Shown here: one piece after another, positions 14,482 to 25,700 of the stretch
Layout: each line of letters opens with the position of its first letter
How positions within the stretch are numbered: the stretch's first letter is position 1
Assembly (NCBI GenBank): GCA_006535965.1
Contig: QEAR01000082.1
Span: forward strand, 29,772-93,771
Origin: Spizellomyces sp. 'palustris'
Taxonomy: Eukaryota; Chytridiomycota; Chytridiomycetes; Spizellomycetales; Spizellomycetaceae
DNA: 64,000 nucleotides
Reading direction: 5' to 3'
Notes under the pieces: generated by a model
Database searches by the model: none
What the model saw: the letters and a program-made list of their open reading frames with translations, nothing else
What the model was told of the DNA's origin: nothing
Program-made: the position numbers and the translations under genes

Positions 14482-15126
14482 TATTAGAAAATCACCGTCC
14501 GCAGATTAGCGTTCACTTGAGACGTTCAGGTCAATCACTACGGCAATGTTGGAACACGAGATTATTGGAAGCTCAATTTTCAAGAACCGGACATGCAACT
14601 GAAGTCATAAAGCATACGTTTAGGATAGCCAGGTGATCCTGTTCCGCGAGCAAATTGCCCTTTTCGTGACAGGGCAGATCTCTGGACACCTTTCGACGAG
14701 CGCAGTAGATAAGGAAGGACAGATATCAACAGCCTCTAGCGCCGGTTTAGAATATATGTACAAGCGGCGGATAGTGGGAACTTTGGCAAAGTGGGCTGTG
14801 GGTAGATTCGCTAACGAAGTCTCCGACGACAGACTCGATACGTTGACCAAGAGACACCAGCCACAATTTCGTGGCTTGGCGTTGGAGCGTAAGCAGCTAC
14901 CAGGTGTCTAGAAGTCAACAGTGGGGGCATTTGGGCAATCGCCGACAATCCTGAGGTTTTCGAACGCACGAACATTGCTATCACCAACTTTCTGGCTTTC
15001 TATTTACTCGATTCTCCTTGTTTGACTGAATTTTGAATACTTGCGCACCTTTTCATACGTGTACGAGCTTAATTTAACGGCTTACGATTTCCTTTACGTC
15101 CCCATTTCCCCACACATACAAGTACA
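14482..15126. promoter_or_regulatory. Divergent intergenic region between Set2 and Mob1
   Basis: 645 bp between two divergent start codons, presumably holding both promoters. Short open frames exist on both strands (for example 14633-14911 +), but none shows a recognisable domain or joins in phase to a neighbour. No repeats or obvious motifs seen. Confidence 0.5.
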
Positions 15127-15910
15127 ATGAGCTTCTTTGGACTTAAAGGGGTAGGCTTCTGGGCCTGGTGATTGGCAGAGGGCTTTCTCGTATGCAGTTT
15201 TGAGGCACTTGTCCGAGAGAACGTGTTTTCACGATGCTTCTTCCAATCAGAACAAAACGTTTAAACCCAAGCGGAACATACCCGAAGGCACGAAACAATA
15301 TCAATTGAAGAAGTATGCAGAGGCGACGCTTGGCTCCGGAAATCTTCGACTCGCAGTTGCTCTTCCAGAAGGTGAAGACTTGAACGAGTGGCTTGCAGTC
15401 AACACTGTTGACTTCTTCAACCAAATCAACATGCTTTACGGCACTATCACGGAATTCTGTACGCCATCCGAATGCCCCGTTATGTCTGCTGGTCCAAAGT
15501 ACGAATATCACTGGTGCGACGGCGTGCAGTTCAAAAAGCCAGTTAAAGTCTCTGCTCCCGAGTATGTTGATTACCTGATGACATGGGTGCAAGCCCAACT
15601 GGACGATGAAGCCATATTCCCTTCGAAAATTGGTGTACCTTTTCCGAAAAGTTTCCCTTCAATTGTCAAAAACATCTTTAAACGACTGTTCCGAGTATAT
15701 GCGCACATATATCACGCACACTTTCCGAAGATTGTGGCTTTGGGGGAAGAAGCACATCTGAATACCAGCTTCAAGCATTTTGTGTTTTTTGTGCAGGAGT
15801 TTGCTTTAATTGATAAGAAAGAGTTGGCGCCGCTGGAGGAGTTGATCAAAACGCTGACGAATGAAAATAGGGCGGCTCCCCCAACAGGTGCGGGAATCTT
15901 GGCTCAGTGA
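15127..15910 (+). CDS. MOB1: Mob1 family kinase activator
   Basis: Adaptor that binds and activates NDR/LATS-type kinases, acting in mitotic exit/septation and cell morphology. Two exons: 15127-15150 (MSFFGLKG) and 15251-15910, joined in phase 0 across a 100-nt intron, giving 227 residues. Exon 2 opens with NKTFKPKRNIPEGT, followed by the family core EATLGSGNLR, LPEGEDLNEWLAVNTVDFFNQ and YGTITEFCTPSECP. The zinc ligands are two Cys in FCTPSEC and two His in AHIYHAHF. The short first exon is the standard Mob1 N-terminus, so an internal start near 15200 is rejected. Full-length and very conserved. Confidence 0.96.
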
Positions 15911-16246
15911 ACCTGTCTTACCCTAGTATTTTGGCATAAGAGTATAATGACAACAAATAAGGACAATAATGGAAAGCGTCTATATGGTCAAAAGAAATAC
16001 TAGTTATACTGTGGTATTGCGACTTCGCCTCTCACAGTTTCGCTTCATTGTACGAGGATGCACAGCCGACAGTAGTATGCTCAAATGTCAGTTTCAGCAG
16101 GTCCAGAAGTTCATTCCTTCTGGTAGCGGACTTCCGTGTATTGTCACCAATCACAAACAATTTCTACTTATTCCTGCTTCTTCAATGCAGCTGCAAATGA
16201 ATGTATACTTTAGTACAGCCAATCGGCCTTCTCGCCAATCGAACCC
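15911..16246. other. Convergent intergenic region, Mob1 / RPL29
   Basis: 336 bp between two convergent stop codons, AT-richer than the flanking coding sequence and presumably two 3' untranslated regions. No gene or repeat seen; the plus-strand open frame through it has no protein-like features. Confidence 0.5.
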
Positions 16247-16639
16247 CTAAATCTTACCAAGGCTGCCCTTCTTTGCAAACCGTTGGTTGCGAAGGAACTT
16301 GGGGTCAACTCCTCGGAGGGAAGGGTGACGGTTGGCCTTTGGCTTCTTGATACCGTTGCGGTGAGCCTTACGGTTTTGGTTGTGGTTCGTGTGGTTCTGT
16401 GAACGAAGAGTAAATTAGCAGACGGTCCTTCAATTCCATTTCCTGGGCTGGCGTAGTATTCTCCATCTTTTCGTATCTGTGAGGCATAACACCCGATCTC
16501 CCAACCGTGCATCTATCCCAGCCTAAATCGCCCTGGCCACCAACCGGACTGATACGAACCTTTGACTTGGCCTAACATATAGAACTGCGTGAGCACGAAA
16601 GATCAGCCAACGGCAAGTATTATTTTTGGAACCTACCAT
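16247..16639 (-). CDS. RPL29: 60S ribosomal protein eL29
   Basis: Small, highly basic large-subunit ribosomal protein. Three exons: 16637-16639 (the ATG alone), 16560-16571 (12 nt encoding AKSK) and 16247-16396 (50 codons including stop). They join to a 54-residue protein beginning [20 protein letters not shown] and ending with [11 protein letters not shown], the length and sequence expected of eL29. Introns are 16572-16636 (65 nt) and 16397-16559 (163 nt), with good GT/AG ends. A frame-only gene finder would miss the first 15 bases. The stop is TAG at 16247. Lies tail-to-tail with Mob1, with 336 bp between the stop codons. Confidence 0.95.
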
Positions 16640-16726
16640 TGCTCCCGATAATCAGGCTTTACCCTAGTAATCGCAAAGGGATGATAATTTAGTTCATCAT
16701 TCGTGCATGCCCAAGGTCATTTCATT

Positions 16727-16825
16727 CCATCCATCCATCCATCCAATACCTTCCTCGAAAAAGACCCACGGAGAACCAGAACCATCACACAATCCTCCTT
16801 TCCGCAACCTGGATGGATGGATGGA
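16727..16825. repeat. Inverted pair of tetranucleotide repeats
   Basis: A (CCAT)4CC run at 16727-16744 is followed by its reverse complement, (GGAT)3GGA, at 16811-16825. The arms pair over at least 14 bp around a spacer of about 66 bp. It lies 90-190 bp upstream of the RPL29 start codon, within its likely promoter or leader. Confidence 0.85.
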
Positions 16826-17256
16826 GAAACATTTGAAAGTACCTTTTTAGAAACACGGGAATGAATGAACGATATTGTTGAGGACGGTCATCGCTCATGG
16901 CCATCGCTGGGTCTTCTCGAGCACCGTCCTCAATTGCCACGTGATCTAACTAAGCCTCTCAAGCTGACATCCGCGTTGGACCTCACAGGTAGTTACAGAG
17001 AATCATGGCTGGAATCATCTTGGAGGAAAAGATGGTACAAAATATTACAGACGGAGATTTCAGGATCACAATAATGCTATGTGGATACAAGTGTCGATGG
17101 GCCGAAGATGCAAACCCAGTATTCAACGTAAGAGAGGAACCTCCTAAGGCTAAAGAACCAGATATCCATTCTTATCCTTCACGCTACGGTGCACCCGGGA
17201 CGGTCACGACTCCATAAGTTGCTGACATGGCTGTATTCCTTTTCAAAAATCTACCC
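16826..17256. other. Intergenic region without a supported gene
   Basis: No frame on either strand gives a recognisable protein. One CACGTG hexamer lies at 16938-16943 within CCACGTGATC, about 300 bp upstream of RPL29. Short open frames near 16865 and 17005 (+) look random. Confidence 0.4.
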
Positions 17257-17923
17257 TCACGTCTTCTTGGCATTGATGTAACATATACCAAGATCGAGCC
17301 TGTAGTCAAACCAGTTGAATCCCACAGGCAGAGACACACTCTTGATGAACCCATGCGATGCAGTTCCAAATATGTCACCTACGATCTTTTGCAGCCGTTT
17401 CTCGAATTTAGCCTTGTCCAGAGGAGGATGGTTGCAAGTTTCCATATGGAGGTTTCATGTCTCTGCAATGCGATACTGCGGTGTATAACCAAGATCGGAG
17501 ATATACTTGGGGTTGAGCACCGTGAAGGTGCCTTGAGTAGTGGAGCCTTGAACGACGTGGATTGTGAGGCGAATGAGGGTGATAACTTCGTCTGAAAAAC
17601 GTCCAGGGAGACGTTGTCATAGCGTCTTCCACAACATTCGCTGCACACTGCAAACTTCGCAGATGTACGACTTTGATGTAGATCATCATCGTACAGGCCT
17701 TGTCCCTTTTGTTGTCCGTATAGGGCACCAGGTTGAAGTGAGGATCAAAGTGACAGAGTCTGAGGTTGAAGTATTGACAGAACCGGTCCAACACATCCAA
17801 CAACACCTCCTGCTTCCATTTGTTCTTCTTTTTAAAATAGTTAAGCCCCCGAATCTTAGGATATCCTCGATGCCGATGCTTGAAACCGCCCACGAAGGCC
17901 AGTATATAAATGAGGAGGCACAT
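17257..17923 (-). pseudogene. Degenerate coding region of unknown family
   Basis: Protein-like sequence runs through three frames on the minus strand without good splice sites between them. The first part (17923 down to about 17600) includes GGFKHRHRGYPKIRG and VLLDVLDRFCQYFN. A second part in another frame includes DEVITLIRLTIHVVQGS and FTVLNPKYISDLGYTP. It ends at an in-frame TGA near 17459, beyond which the same frame continues with FEKRLQKIVGDIFGTAS and FNWFDYRLDLG to a stop at 17257. The first shift falls at a run of five T's, where one extra T would restore the frame, so an assembly error is as possible as true decay. I do not recognise the family. Confidence 0.35.
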
Positions 17924-18976
17924 ATTTAAGACGGTAACGGGTCAATGGTTGCTGCTTGGACGAATGCGCCTGGCTTCGCTGTCCCTCTTTTTCACGCGCA
18001 ATGTGCGGATGTAGGATAAACGACTCGACAGAGAGCTACGATCCGTTCTAGTGCCCAATGTCAAGGGATTGATTCTTCGATATACTTGTTTTTGAAACCG
18101 GTCGTTATAGAAACTATCACTTGAACGACCCCCCCCCCCCCTTCCCGGCCCTCTTGATTTTCTTTATAGCAAAATTGCCCGACTCATCCCTGGTAGCAAG
18201 GCATTGGTGTTTCGTTATCAAGGCCGTACGTGTGAAATTTATTTCTCTGACGTCGAGTTCTCATAGAGATGTTTAATCTTGAACCAAAATGCTGTAAACT
18301 TCAAACGGTCCATGGGTCACACATCTCTCTCCAACATCCTTCCTTCCCTTTTTTTCTCTACGTGGATGTCCAACAATTTGAAGTTTTCTCTCCTGCTGGT
18401 TTTCGCCAAATGTCTGACGCGGTCTGCTACAGCGACTTCCAAAAGCTTCTTGTGGGTACGGAACCTCTCACTAAAAAAGTGCACGATGGTCCTGATGAAG
18501 AAGCTGAGGTCATAAGCCCACACACCTTAAAAAGGTTACTGAATCTCGGGTATTCTTCTTATGTGACATCCTACCAGAGACCCAGAAAAAAAAATGGAAA
18601 TTGGTGGAGGTTACATGGTCAGATACCTCATGGGGTAGAGCGGCCGCGTCGGTTTAGCCAGTATCGTTAACGAGGAGTAACCACATGGAGCTCCGATTTG
18701 AAGAACTCAACCTCACCAAAATGTGTTGAACATGGGTCTGGGATACGTCTCCGTGCTCTTACTTGGCATAATTGGCATGTCGTTGAATAGAATGTCTGGA
18801 GTTCGTGGTATCATGTGTGTGAATCTTGGCAGTTTCCAGTTATATTTGCTTTTGGCTCGTTGCCTCTGCATTCCTTTCAAGAATTTTGAGATGCTGCAGC
18901 AACCCTGGAGAAGGTACAGTAACCCACGATCGTGGATTACGTAACGGACCCCGCCAAAGACCACCGCGTCTGGCAT
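17924..18976. other. Unresolved region with open frames on both strands
   Basis: Upstream of B9D2. A minus-strand frame starts at ATG 18976 (MPDAVVFGGVRYV) only 35 bp from the divergent B9D2 start. Another minus-strand frame at 18317-18523 reads FFIRTIVHFFSERFR. The plus strand is open from 18269 to 18670. I could not join these into one in-phase model, and none resembles a family I know. The minus-strand pieces could be the 5' part of the broken gene at 17257-17923. A run of 13 C's lies at 18129-18141. Confidence 0.25.
18129..18141. repeat. Poly-C homopolymer (13 C)
   Basis: An uninterrupted run of 13 cytosines within an unresolved region. Such tracts are unstable and prone to sequencing length errors. 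Confidence 0.9.
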
Positions 18977-19011
18977 TCGCGTGATTCAACAAATACGCTT
19001 TCTGGCACATC

Positions 19012-19821
19012 ATGGCAGAACTGCATATTATCGGCTCCCTTGTAGGTGCATCCAACTTTCCGCGTCCAGAGCTGTGTTGCAAATGGAGGGTCATAGCCGG
19101 TGACGGGTGGAAAATCCTCGAAGGAGCGACCGAGGGGTTGACGCAGGTGGATGTACCAGAGGTTTGCATCAAGTGCTGTAATATATGTAAAGCTTCGTTG
19201 CTTTAATAATGTTTTTTGCTTGAATTTGAAACTTTTAGGATGATAGATTTACGGTCTGGAGCCATCCAATAGGTAGCCTGGAAGTTCATTTGGTGGGAGA
19301 ACAATTGTTTGAATCTAACAGGGAGGATGTGGTCCATTCGAAGACGTCCACTACGCGACGAAAAGCGTGACGGGATGGCCAAAGCTCCAGGTTCAAGTTT
19401 TTCGGCGAGATTCTTTTGGACGGAACGAACTATGTATATTTCGGATTTCAGTTTCTTTAATACATGAGGCGCCAATTGACAGCTCTTTCATGTTAGACGG
19501 GTACGGATTCGTACATATCCCAACCACACCTGGAGAGCACGCTCTAGACATTGTGACATGGCGGCCTGTGACATCTTTCTGGGACGAAGTATGGTGTAAG
19601 TATTGCCTATTTCAACAGTACGAGAATGAGGCGCTACACGATTGTTAATACGACCTAACCTTCCAGCATATTTTCTCAATTCCTCACCGGCCCTGAAAAA
19701 TCCCGACATGGTACACACTCCGACGGATCGATTCAGGCTAACGACATGTTCAATGGGAAAGGTGCATGTCGAAGTGGGCATCATACTGAGAAATTTTGAA
19801 GGGTATGGTGTCGCCATGTGA
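19012..19821 (+). CDS. B9D2: B9 domain-containing protein 2 (ciliary transition zone)
   Basis: Component of the MKS/B9 complex at the ciliary transition zone, gating protein entry to the flagellum. Five exons join in phase: 19012-19161, 19239-19272, 19344-19433, 19497-19595 and 19667-19821, giving 175 residues, the same length as human B9D2. Diagnostic stretches are MAELHIIGSLVGASNFP, the CKWRVIAGDGWKILEG segment, WSHPIDVHYATKSVTGWP (across an intron), FRRDSFGR, GYGFVHIPTTPG and the C-terminal EVGIILRNFEGYGV. A single C2-like B9 domain spans the whole protein. Presence of this gene implies a flagellated life stage. Its start is close to a possible divergent minus-strand start at 18976. Confidence 0.95.
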
Positions 19822-19998
19822 CTAGAGATTGGTCTTTGGAAGTGCCATGAAGAGAACGGCGGTGTAAAATATCAGACAGTTTGATGTTCATTGTTCAGGC
19901 TAGTATATACAATTAAGCCACCAAATTGGGGTATCTGGCCCATTATAGCGAGCTCCTACAGTTTCGAAATATAAAGTAGTCGAGAGTTTCACCAGAGG

Positions 19999-21517
19999 TC
20001 AAAGCTCCGCTGTTGCCCCAGCTTCCAAAGCATCCAACTCCTGAAAAACGGAGATATGAGCATGCTCTGAGACGGGTAGTTTTGCGCGTGCTTGAGGAAC
20101 AAACCTGTAGTGACTTGGCATGCTTTATCACATCAATACCTTTACAAAGCTTCTTAGACTTCTCTTGAAACTCCTTGATCTCGTCTGCATTCGATTGAGC
20201 AAGTTTACCCATCTCCTCACCGACTTCAACCTACTCCACTTGGATGAAACCATCGCTTGAAACGACGGCGGAGGACTTCCACTTTCTCACCTGCTGGCGC
20301 TTCAGAGCTTCTAGACGATCGGCACTCGTGTCCGATATTACTTGGGGAGGGATTATGGATGCTATGCGCAACGAACCTATTAGGAACACAAACTATGCTA
20401 GTCGAGAGAGGGAGACCAATTACCAATGGGATACGGTGAAAATATCATGTCAATGAACTCGTGGTTTCGCTTGTATCTTTCCAATGCCACCGCACGGCTG
20501 ACTGATCCATCTAACTCGTCTGTTGTTATGGACAGAGCATTAGCGATAGATGGGGCATCAGAGGCACTGCACTATCAGATGTGTACCCCCAGACGGATCG
20601 TGATCGTCTTCTAGAAAAGCGCGAGGTTGCATTGACGGCTTCATCTAGTATCAATAATTAAGTGCGAAAACCCAGCTGTCATCAACATGGTAACTTACCC
20701 GACCACGTTTCCGATGAGCAAGATGTTTATAATGTGCAGGATCCGCACCAGCCATCCCTCTCTGTGCCATTCCATACGGTGGTACCATTTGAGGAGGCGG
20801 TGGGCCGCGAGCAGTGAGATTAGGTAAAGTCGCGGGATCGCGGGGAGGGGCTTTGATGAGCTGCGGATGGACTGGCACATGTCGGGCGGGATCAGGCATC
20901 TGGAGGTAATGCATTAGCTGAAGGTCAGAGTGGACCAAGCGGTAGCGTCTTCGTGTCCTATAATAATATTTGAACAATAATTAAGATATTTTCCACATAT
21001 TATCAGTGTCGGGTAACATACATGTGGGCGACTTTATCCCCATAACCGAAGCCTTGGCTTCGGGATATGATTTCCATTTCCTGCAGGAAGCAGTAGTTCA
21101 TAACAAGTTCCATTAAATTGTAAAGACATAAGACCATACCTTGTCGACGACAATAGTGCGAAAGGCAGCTTCATCATCCATCCACCCTGTATTGAGGTAA
21201 TGTTTGCATGCCGTGCTACGACGTAACAGTATTGACCTCAACCTCACCATATCCATCTTCGGGAAGGGGTTCTGAAGGATGAAGCTGAAACACAAAGATG
21301 GAACCGTCTGATGTTGTACGCATCATTTAGAGCCCTTCTTCCGAAAAATCAATGATCTATCCCACAGAACCTTACCAACGGGTTTGTCTACAATGATCCA
21401 TTCGAAAGACGTTTGGTCTACTAGTGACGCTGCTTTGTGCAGTATCTCTGCCGCTCGATCAGGACTTAGCGGCCCTCCCCGTTGAGGGGCAAAATTGGTA
21501 GTGAGTTTCTTAAACAT
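19999..21517 (-). CDS. ssr4: SWI/SNF and RSC complex subunit Ssr4-like
   Basis: Subunit of fungal chromatin remodellers. Ten exons join in phase to 324 residues: 21376-21517, 21248-21307, 21140-21186, 21022-21080, 20699-20957, 20587-20644, 20424-20519, 20291-20376, 20105-20230 and 19999-20040. The N-terminal half shows what I recall of the fungal Ssr4 domain: FEWIIVDKPVDGSIFVFQ, LPEDGYGW, then GYGDKVAHMTRRRYRLV and a Pro-rich stretch. The C-terminal half has LERYKRNHEFIDMIFSPY, resembling the conserved RYK-NHE motif of Ssr4, and a final coiled-coil-like helix (EEMGKLAQSNADEIKEFQEK). The family call rests on remembered motifs, so it is probable rather than certain. Shares a 151-bp divergent promoter with the complex I 24 kDa gene. 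Confidence 0.7.
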
Positions 21518-21668
21518 TGTCTGTGAGAGTTGATCTCGCGGTTGCTTTTGAGTGCGCGTTAAACGACTTTCGCTCACGTGACACCGCAAAGAATTGTGGA
21601 GGGCAAACCAGAGAGAGAACGACGACCTCTCCATTTTCACGTCTTGCATTTCCAAGTCCTGTCAAAAC
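21518..21668. promoter_or_regulatory. Compact bidirectional promoter with TCACGTGA palindrome
   Basis: Only 151 bp separate the Ssr4 and NDUFV2 start codons. A perfect TCACGTGA palindrome at 21574-21581 sits between them. This octamer is the classic site of Cbf1/USF-type bHLH factors; regulation by such a factor is an inference. Confidence 0.5.
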
Positions 21669-22619
21669 ATGCTGCGAACTCTTTCGCGACGACTAGTCCC
21701 TTTGGCAAGACCTCGCTCACTGGCAGCGCAATCGGTGCGAACCATCTCTAATACTTCGTTGGCGAGATCCGATGCACTCTTCGTGGTTTGTAGTGGAAAT
21801 GAAGACTGGGAGCCTACTCGCTTGCATCTCATCTATTTATTTTGTTGCACACAGCACCGTGACAGTACAGATAACAACGCGACCATACCCTTCGAGTTCA
21901 CCCCTGAGAATCTTAAACGTGCAAAGGAAATTATAAAGAAATATCCTCCGCAATATAAAAAGGCCGCCACCATCCCGCTTCTTGACTTGGCTCAACGGCA
22001 GAATGGCTGGACTAGTATCTCGACAATGAACTATGTGGCGAATCTCCTTGAAGTCCCTCCTATGCGAGTATACGAGGTCGCCACTTTCTACACGATGTTT
22101 ACCAGGTTCGTCCGTTGGACAGCTTCAACCGCCGCGAACGTGCCACATAAACTAATCCAATTTGGTCGCGCATAGGCAACCCGTTGGGAAGTATTTCTTG
22201 CAGCTGTGCACCACTACTCCCTGTCAGCTCTGTGGGTCCGACAGTATTTTGGAAACCATTCAAAATCACTTGGGAATCAAGCCTGGGCAAACGACGGACG
22301 ACAAACTGTTTACATTGGTGGAGGTGGAGTGTGCTGGTGCATGTGTCAACGCCCCGGTGCTTGCGGTCAACGACGATTACTATGTAGGTCTTCTTCCCGC
22401 TGTGCTAGAATGCATTCGTGAACAGAACTCAAATCTCAACTTCTAAAGGAGGACTTGACTTCCGAGACGACCATTAAAATTCTCGACGAATTGAAGAAGG
22501 GCAAGGTGCCAAAGGCGGGCCCTCAGTCTGGACGTCAAAACTGTGAGCCCCATGGGGAGTTGACAACTTTGAGGGGAGAGCCGACCGGTCCAGGATTCCG
22601 TGTCCGTGCGGATTTGTAG
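21669..22619 (+). CDS. NDUFV2: NADH dehydrogenase (complex I) 24 kDa subunit
   Basis: Iron-sulfur subunit of the NADH-oxidising arm of mitochondrial complex I, carrying the N1a 2Fe-2S cluster. Exons 21669-21782, 21855-22105, 22176-22383 and 22449-22619 join in phase to 247 residues. The N-terminus ([20 protein letters not shown]) is a mitochondrial presequence. Conserved blocks are [33 protein letters not shown] and [13 protein letters not shown]. The cluster ligands are CTTTPC and CAGAC. The C-terminus ends [14 protein letters not shown]. The stop at 22444 lies inside the last intron, so the apparent end of that open frame is not real. The presence of complex I also separates this organism from Saccharomyces-type yeasts. 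Confidence 0.96.
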
Positions 22620-22771
22620 AGAGCCCCTTATTAGAATCGGCCATACTCTCATCGGGCTCAATATTACTTGTGCATAAACCTCCTCAATAATACCGTGAAG
22701 AAACACATGCGTAGATATCATGACCCTTATATTCATATTCACAATTCCAGTCAGCGAAACTTTGATTCAGC

Positions 22772-25700
22772 TCACTTGAGATAACCACATCTAGGATCCC
22801 AGTCCCAGGTGTTATTCCAGTATCCAGCCGCCAACACACCACCAGCGCCCTTTGTACCCGCACCGCCAAACGGGGCGCCATCGCGCGCTGTCCATCCTGT
22901 CTGCAAAGATGGTCAGTAAGTCCCACATATAGCCACTAACAATGCCACTCAGCAAACATACATGCGGATCGCCGTACTCATCTCCTACAACGAGATAATC
23001 TGGTATCTGTAATCCAGTTCGGAAGGGAAGAGACCATGCAGCGCGTAAAATGCCATCCTTGTCGGTCCCCGCAATGAAGACGGCCACCCGTGTACGAATT
23101 GGACTTGGTGCGAGGAAGATAATGCCTTCATGGGATGCAATTCATCATTCGTCAGATGTTGCTCACGCTGATACAATCACACATCTTGGAGATACCTGTT
23201 CCGGGAGATTCGTACTTGCGTTTATCTATCTGAAATCCCCCCGCCGGTCGAAATTTCACTATGCTCGAGCGTTAATGGTGCGGTTACCAATCACTAGCTA
23301 GTATGTCATTACCCATATTAGCGCCACCCTCATACTCCCTCCTTCGCGTATAAGCGTTGTCTGCAGGTCCGCCGAGAACAATCAAATTGTACCGCGCCGC
23401 AATCCCGTCCAGCACGTCGATATCCCGAACGATCTGAGTCACGCCCCGCGAATATATGTACCATGAGAGCGCAATGTGTTGTGCGGCCTCTCTATAGAGG
23501 TCGCCGTTCTGTGCCGGGTTTGAAGGTACGACAATGATGAATGGATGGTTCAGTGCCTAAAAGTAAAAACGCTCAGTCTAAGATGATACAAACGTCACGG
23601 AAAAATGTGTTATAGCGCACACTGGAGATGGGGCCATACGTGCTGGGATGCCTCTCTTGGCTGATCCACAGAAGATCGTTTTCCTCCTGTCAATGCCCAA
23701 CGTCAGTGATCTTCACGTCCTACCCGCAATCAGCCAGCGACAGACCTTCCAAGAACTGTCCGGATCCAATCTTGAGTACGATGGTCCGGATACGGACGGC
23801 GGCTTATTGAAGTCTGTGCCATCAACCGACCAGCTCTCTATACCTTCCTGTCTGGGGTCGCGCACAAACCCGAATCGCCTAATATTACTAGTGTTGAGAT
23901 GCCACTGATTTTGAACCCGATGGACTCGGATTGTACCAAGGCTGTGAAACGTTATGAGGACTACAGTTCTGGCCCCGCATGAGCATATGCCGCCTTACCG
24001 AAATGGAACTTCTAGTTGCAGTATCCGGATTCCTCCCTTGGATCCCGTTGACGCAGGGTTGAGAGTATTGAGTGAGAATGCCTCCGGCAGCGGGGGAGGG
24101 CTCAATTCAGGATCCGCCGTGACATTCAAATGCTTGTCGATGAACTCTTGCATGGTGTTATCGTTTGCAACTCCTTCGAACCAGTGTCCCTGAGCGGGAA
24201 TTTCCGACAAACTATATCAGACAATGCAAAGAATTTAATTAGCATATCCGCGCCGGAAGTAGGTATTTTACTTACTTCCACGACACTGGGTTTCGATTCC
24301 ACTCATTCCCAAGGCGTATCAACCGTCGAGAATGCAATGGAGGAACATTGTCATCGAGAGCTCCATGACGCGCTAACACTGGTAGCCCTCCCTTTGAGCA
24401 GCATGAGCGCTAAACGGTGAGCTGAAATAGTACACTTCAGAGACTCCAATTACCATGTTTGCTGCATATAAGTCTATATCATGCTCAGCAATGCTGGCAT
24501 CTAATATGCCACGAAGCAGAGGATCCGCATATGAATCGCCTACACGCATAAAGTATGGGGCATAAAATTGGATTTTCATGTATCCCGAAGCAGGAACCGC
24601 TATGGAACGTTCAATGAGAATCTTGAGATACGCAACGTTTGTATGGGGTCATACCCGCAAGCGCTTTGTCGGGAAAATGACTTGCCAGCCACCAAGCTCC
24701 TTGTGCTCCATTACTGTGGCCAGCGTATATAAGCTTATTTCGATTGATGGCAAGCCTTTTTTGCTCTTCGGCTGGAACTCCAGGGAGTAGGTGCAACGCA
24801 TCTAATGCATGCTCTAAATTGCGAAAAGATGGGCCATGCCAATCGAAGCCCCATGGCGTTCTGCCAGTGGGGTATAAGACCTAAGCAGCGTTCGGTGTGT
24901 GAATTGGTTTAACGCCTTGGTGTCTGAAGCCGCTGCTCTCCCTACCCATGCATTTTCCTGTTGTCGGTATGCACTGGTCCAGAATTCCGATGATGCCTCT
25001 ACTCCCGCACTGTACGGGTAGAAAAAAATCAAGTCAACGAAGAGTGGAACGAGAACCAAGACAAACCCAGTTCGACATGACATACCCATGGAGCGCCAAG
25101 ACTATCGGACATTTCGTCTGTTTATCTGCGCATGCCTTCTTGGGTGGACGTGCCATCGCATAATGAACAGAAAAATCATAGTCCAGAAAGGTTATCTTGT
25201 AGACATCGCTCCATTCTCGTCTGTAGAAAGTGAAGGGGCCCAATAGCAGCGAGAAGCGCTCGTTGTCATCTAGCCTAATACAGTCCAGCTCGATTCTCAT
25301 AGAAGGCGCGAGGTCAGGAGGAATGGCGCCTATACTCAAATTCAAGGGAACTGCCATGATTTGCCCAGGGGCAATCTTGATGCTGAAATGCACGGGAAGA
25401 GTTGCATTGACCTACCAAGAAGAAAAGAAAGATCAGACGGCATGGCATCATTTTTGTAGTGACGAACAGTCTATCACCCACTTCCGTGCCATCAGATAAT
25501 GTTGCGTGTACGCTGGTCACTTGCACCCACCCTGCCATATCACGACTTTGCTGCGGAGTCACGGGTCTTTCAGCGGATGTAGTGATGTTGGCGTTCATGA
25601 TAGCAACTGATGCAAAAGGCGATATAAGTTCTGTTCCCATTACTTCAGGGATCACGGCATCGTTCTCAAAATGGATAAGGCCGTGGTTTTCTTGGTTTAT

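Noticed and set aside
14620-14911. Overlapping open frames between Set2 and Mob1
   Set aside because: Open on both strands, no domain, and no in-phase splice to a neighbour; treated as promoter.
18269-18670. 133-codon plus-strand open frame
   Set aside because: No recognisable domain, and the minus strand is equally open with better hydrophobic patterning. Kept only as part of an unresolved region.
22384-22446. Apparent C-terminal end of NDUFV2 at 22446
   Set aside because: The conserved C-terminus ([10 protein letters not shown] to RVRADL) follows after an acceptor at 22448, so this end lies in an intron.
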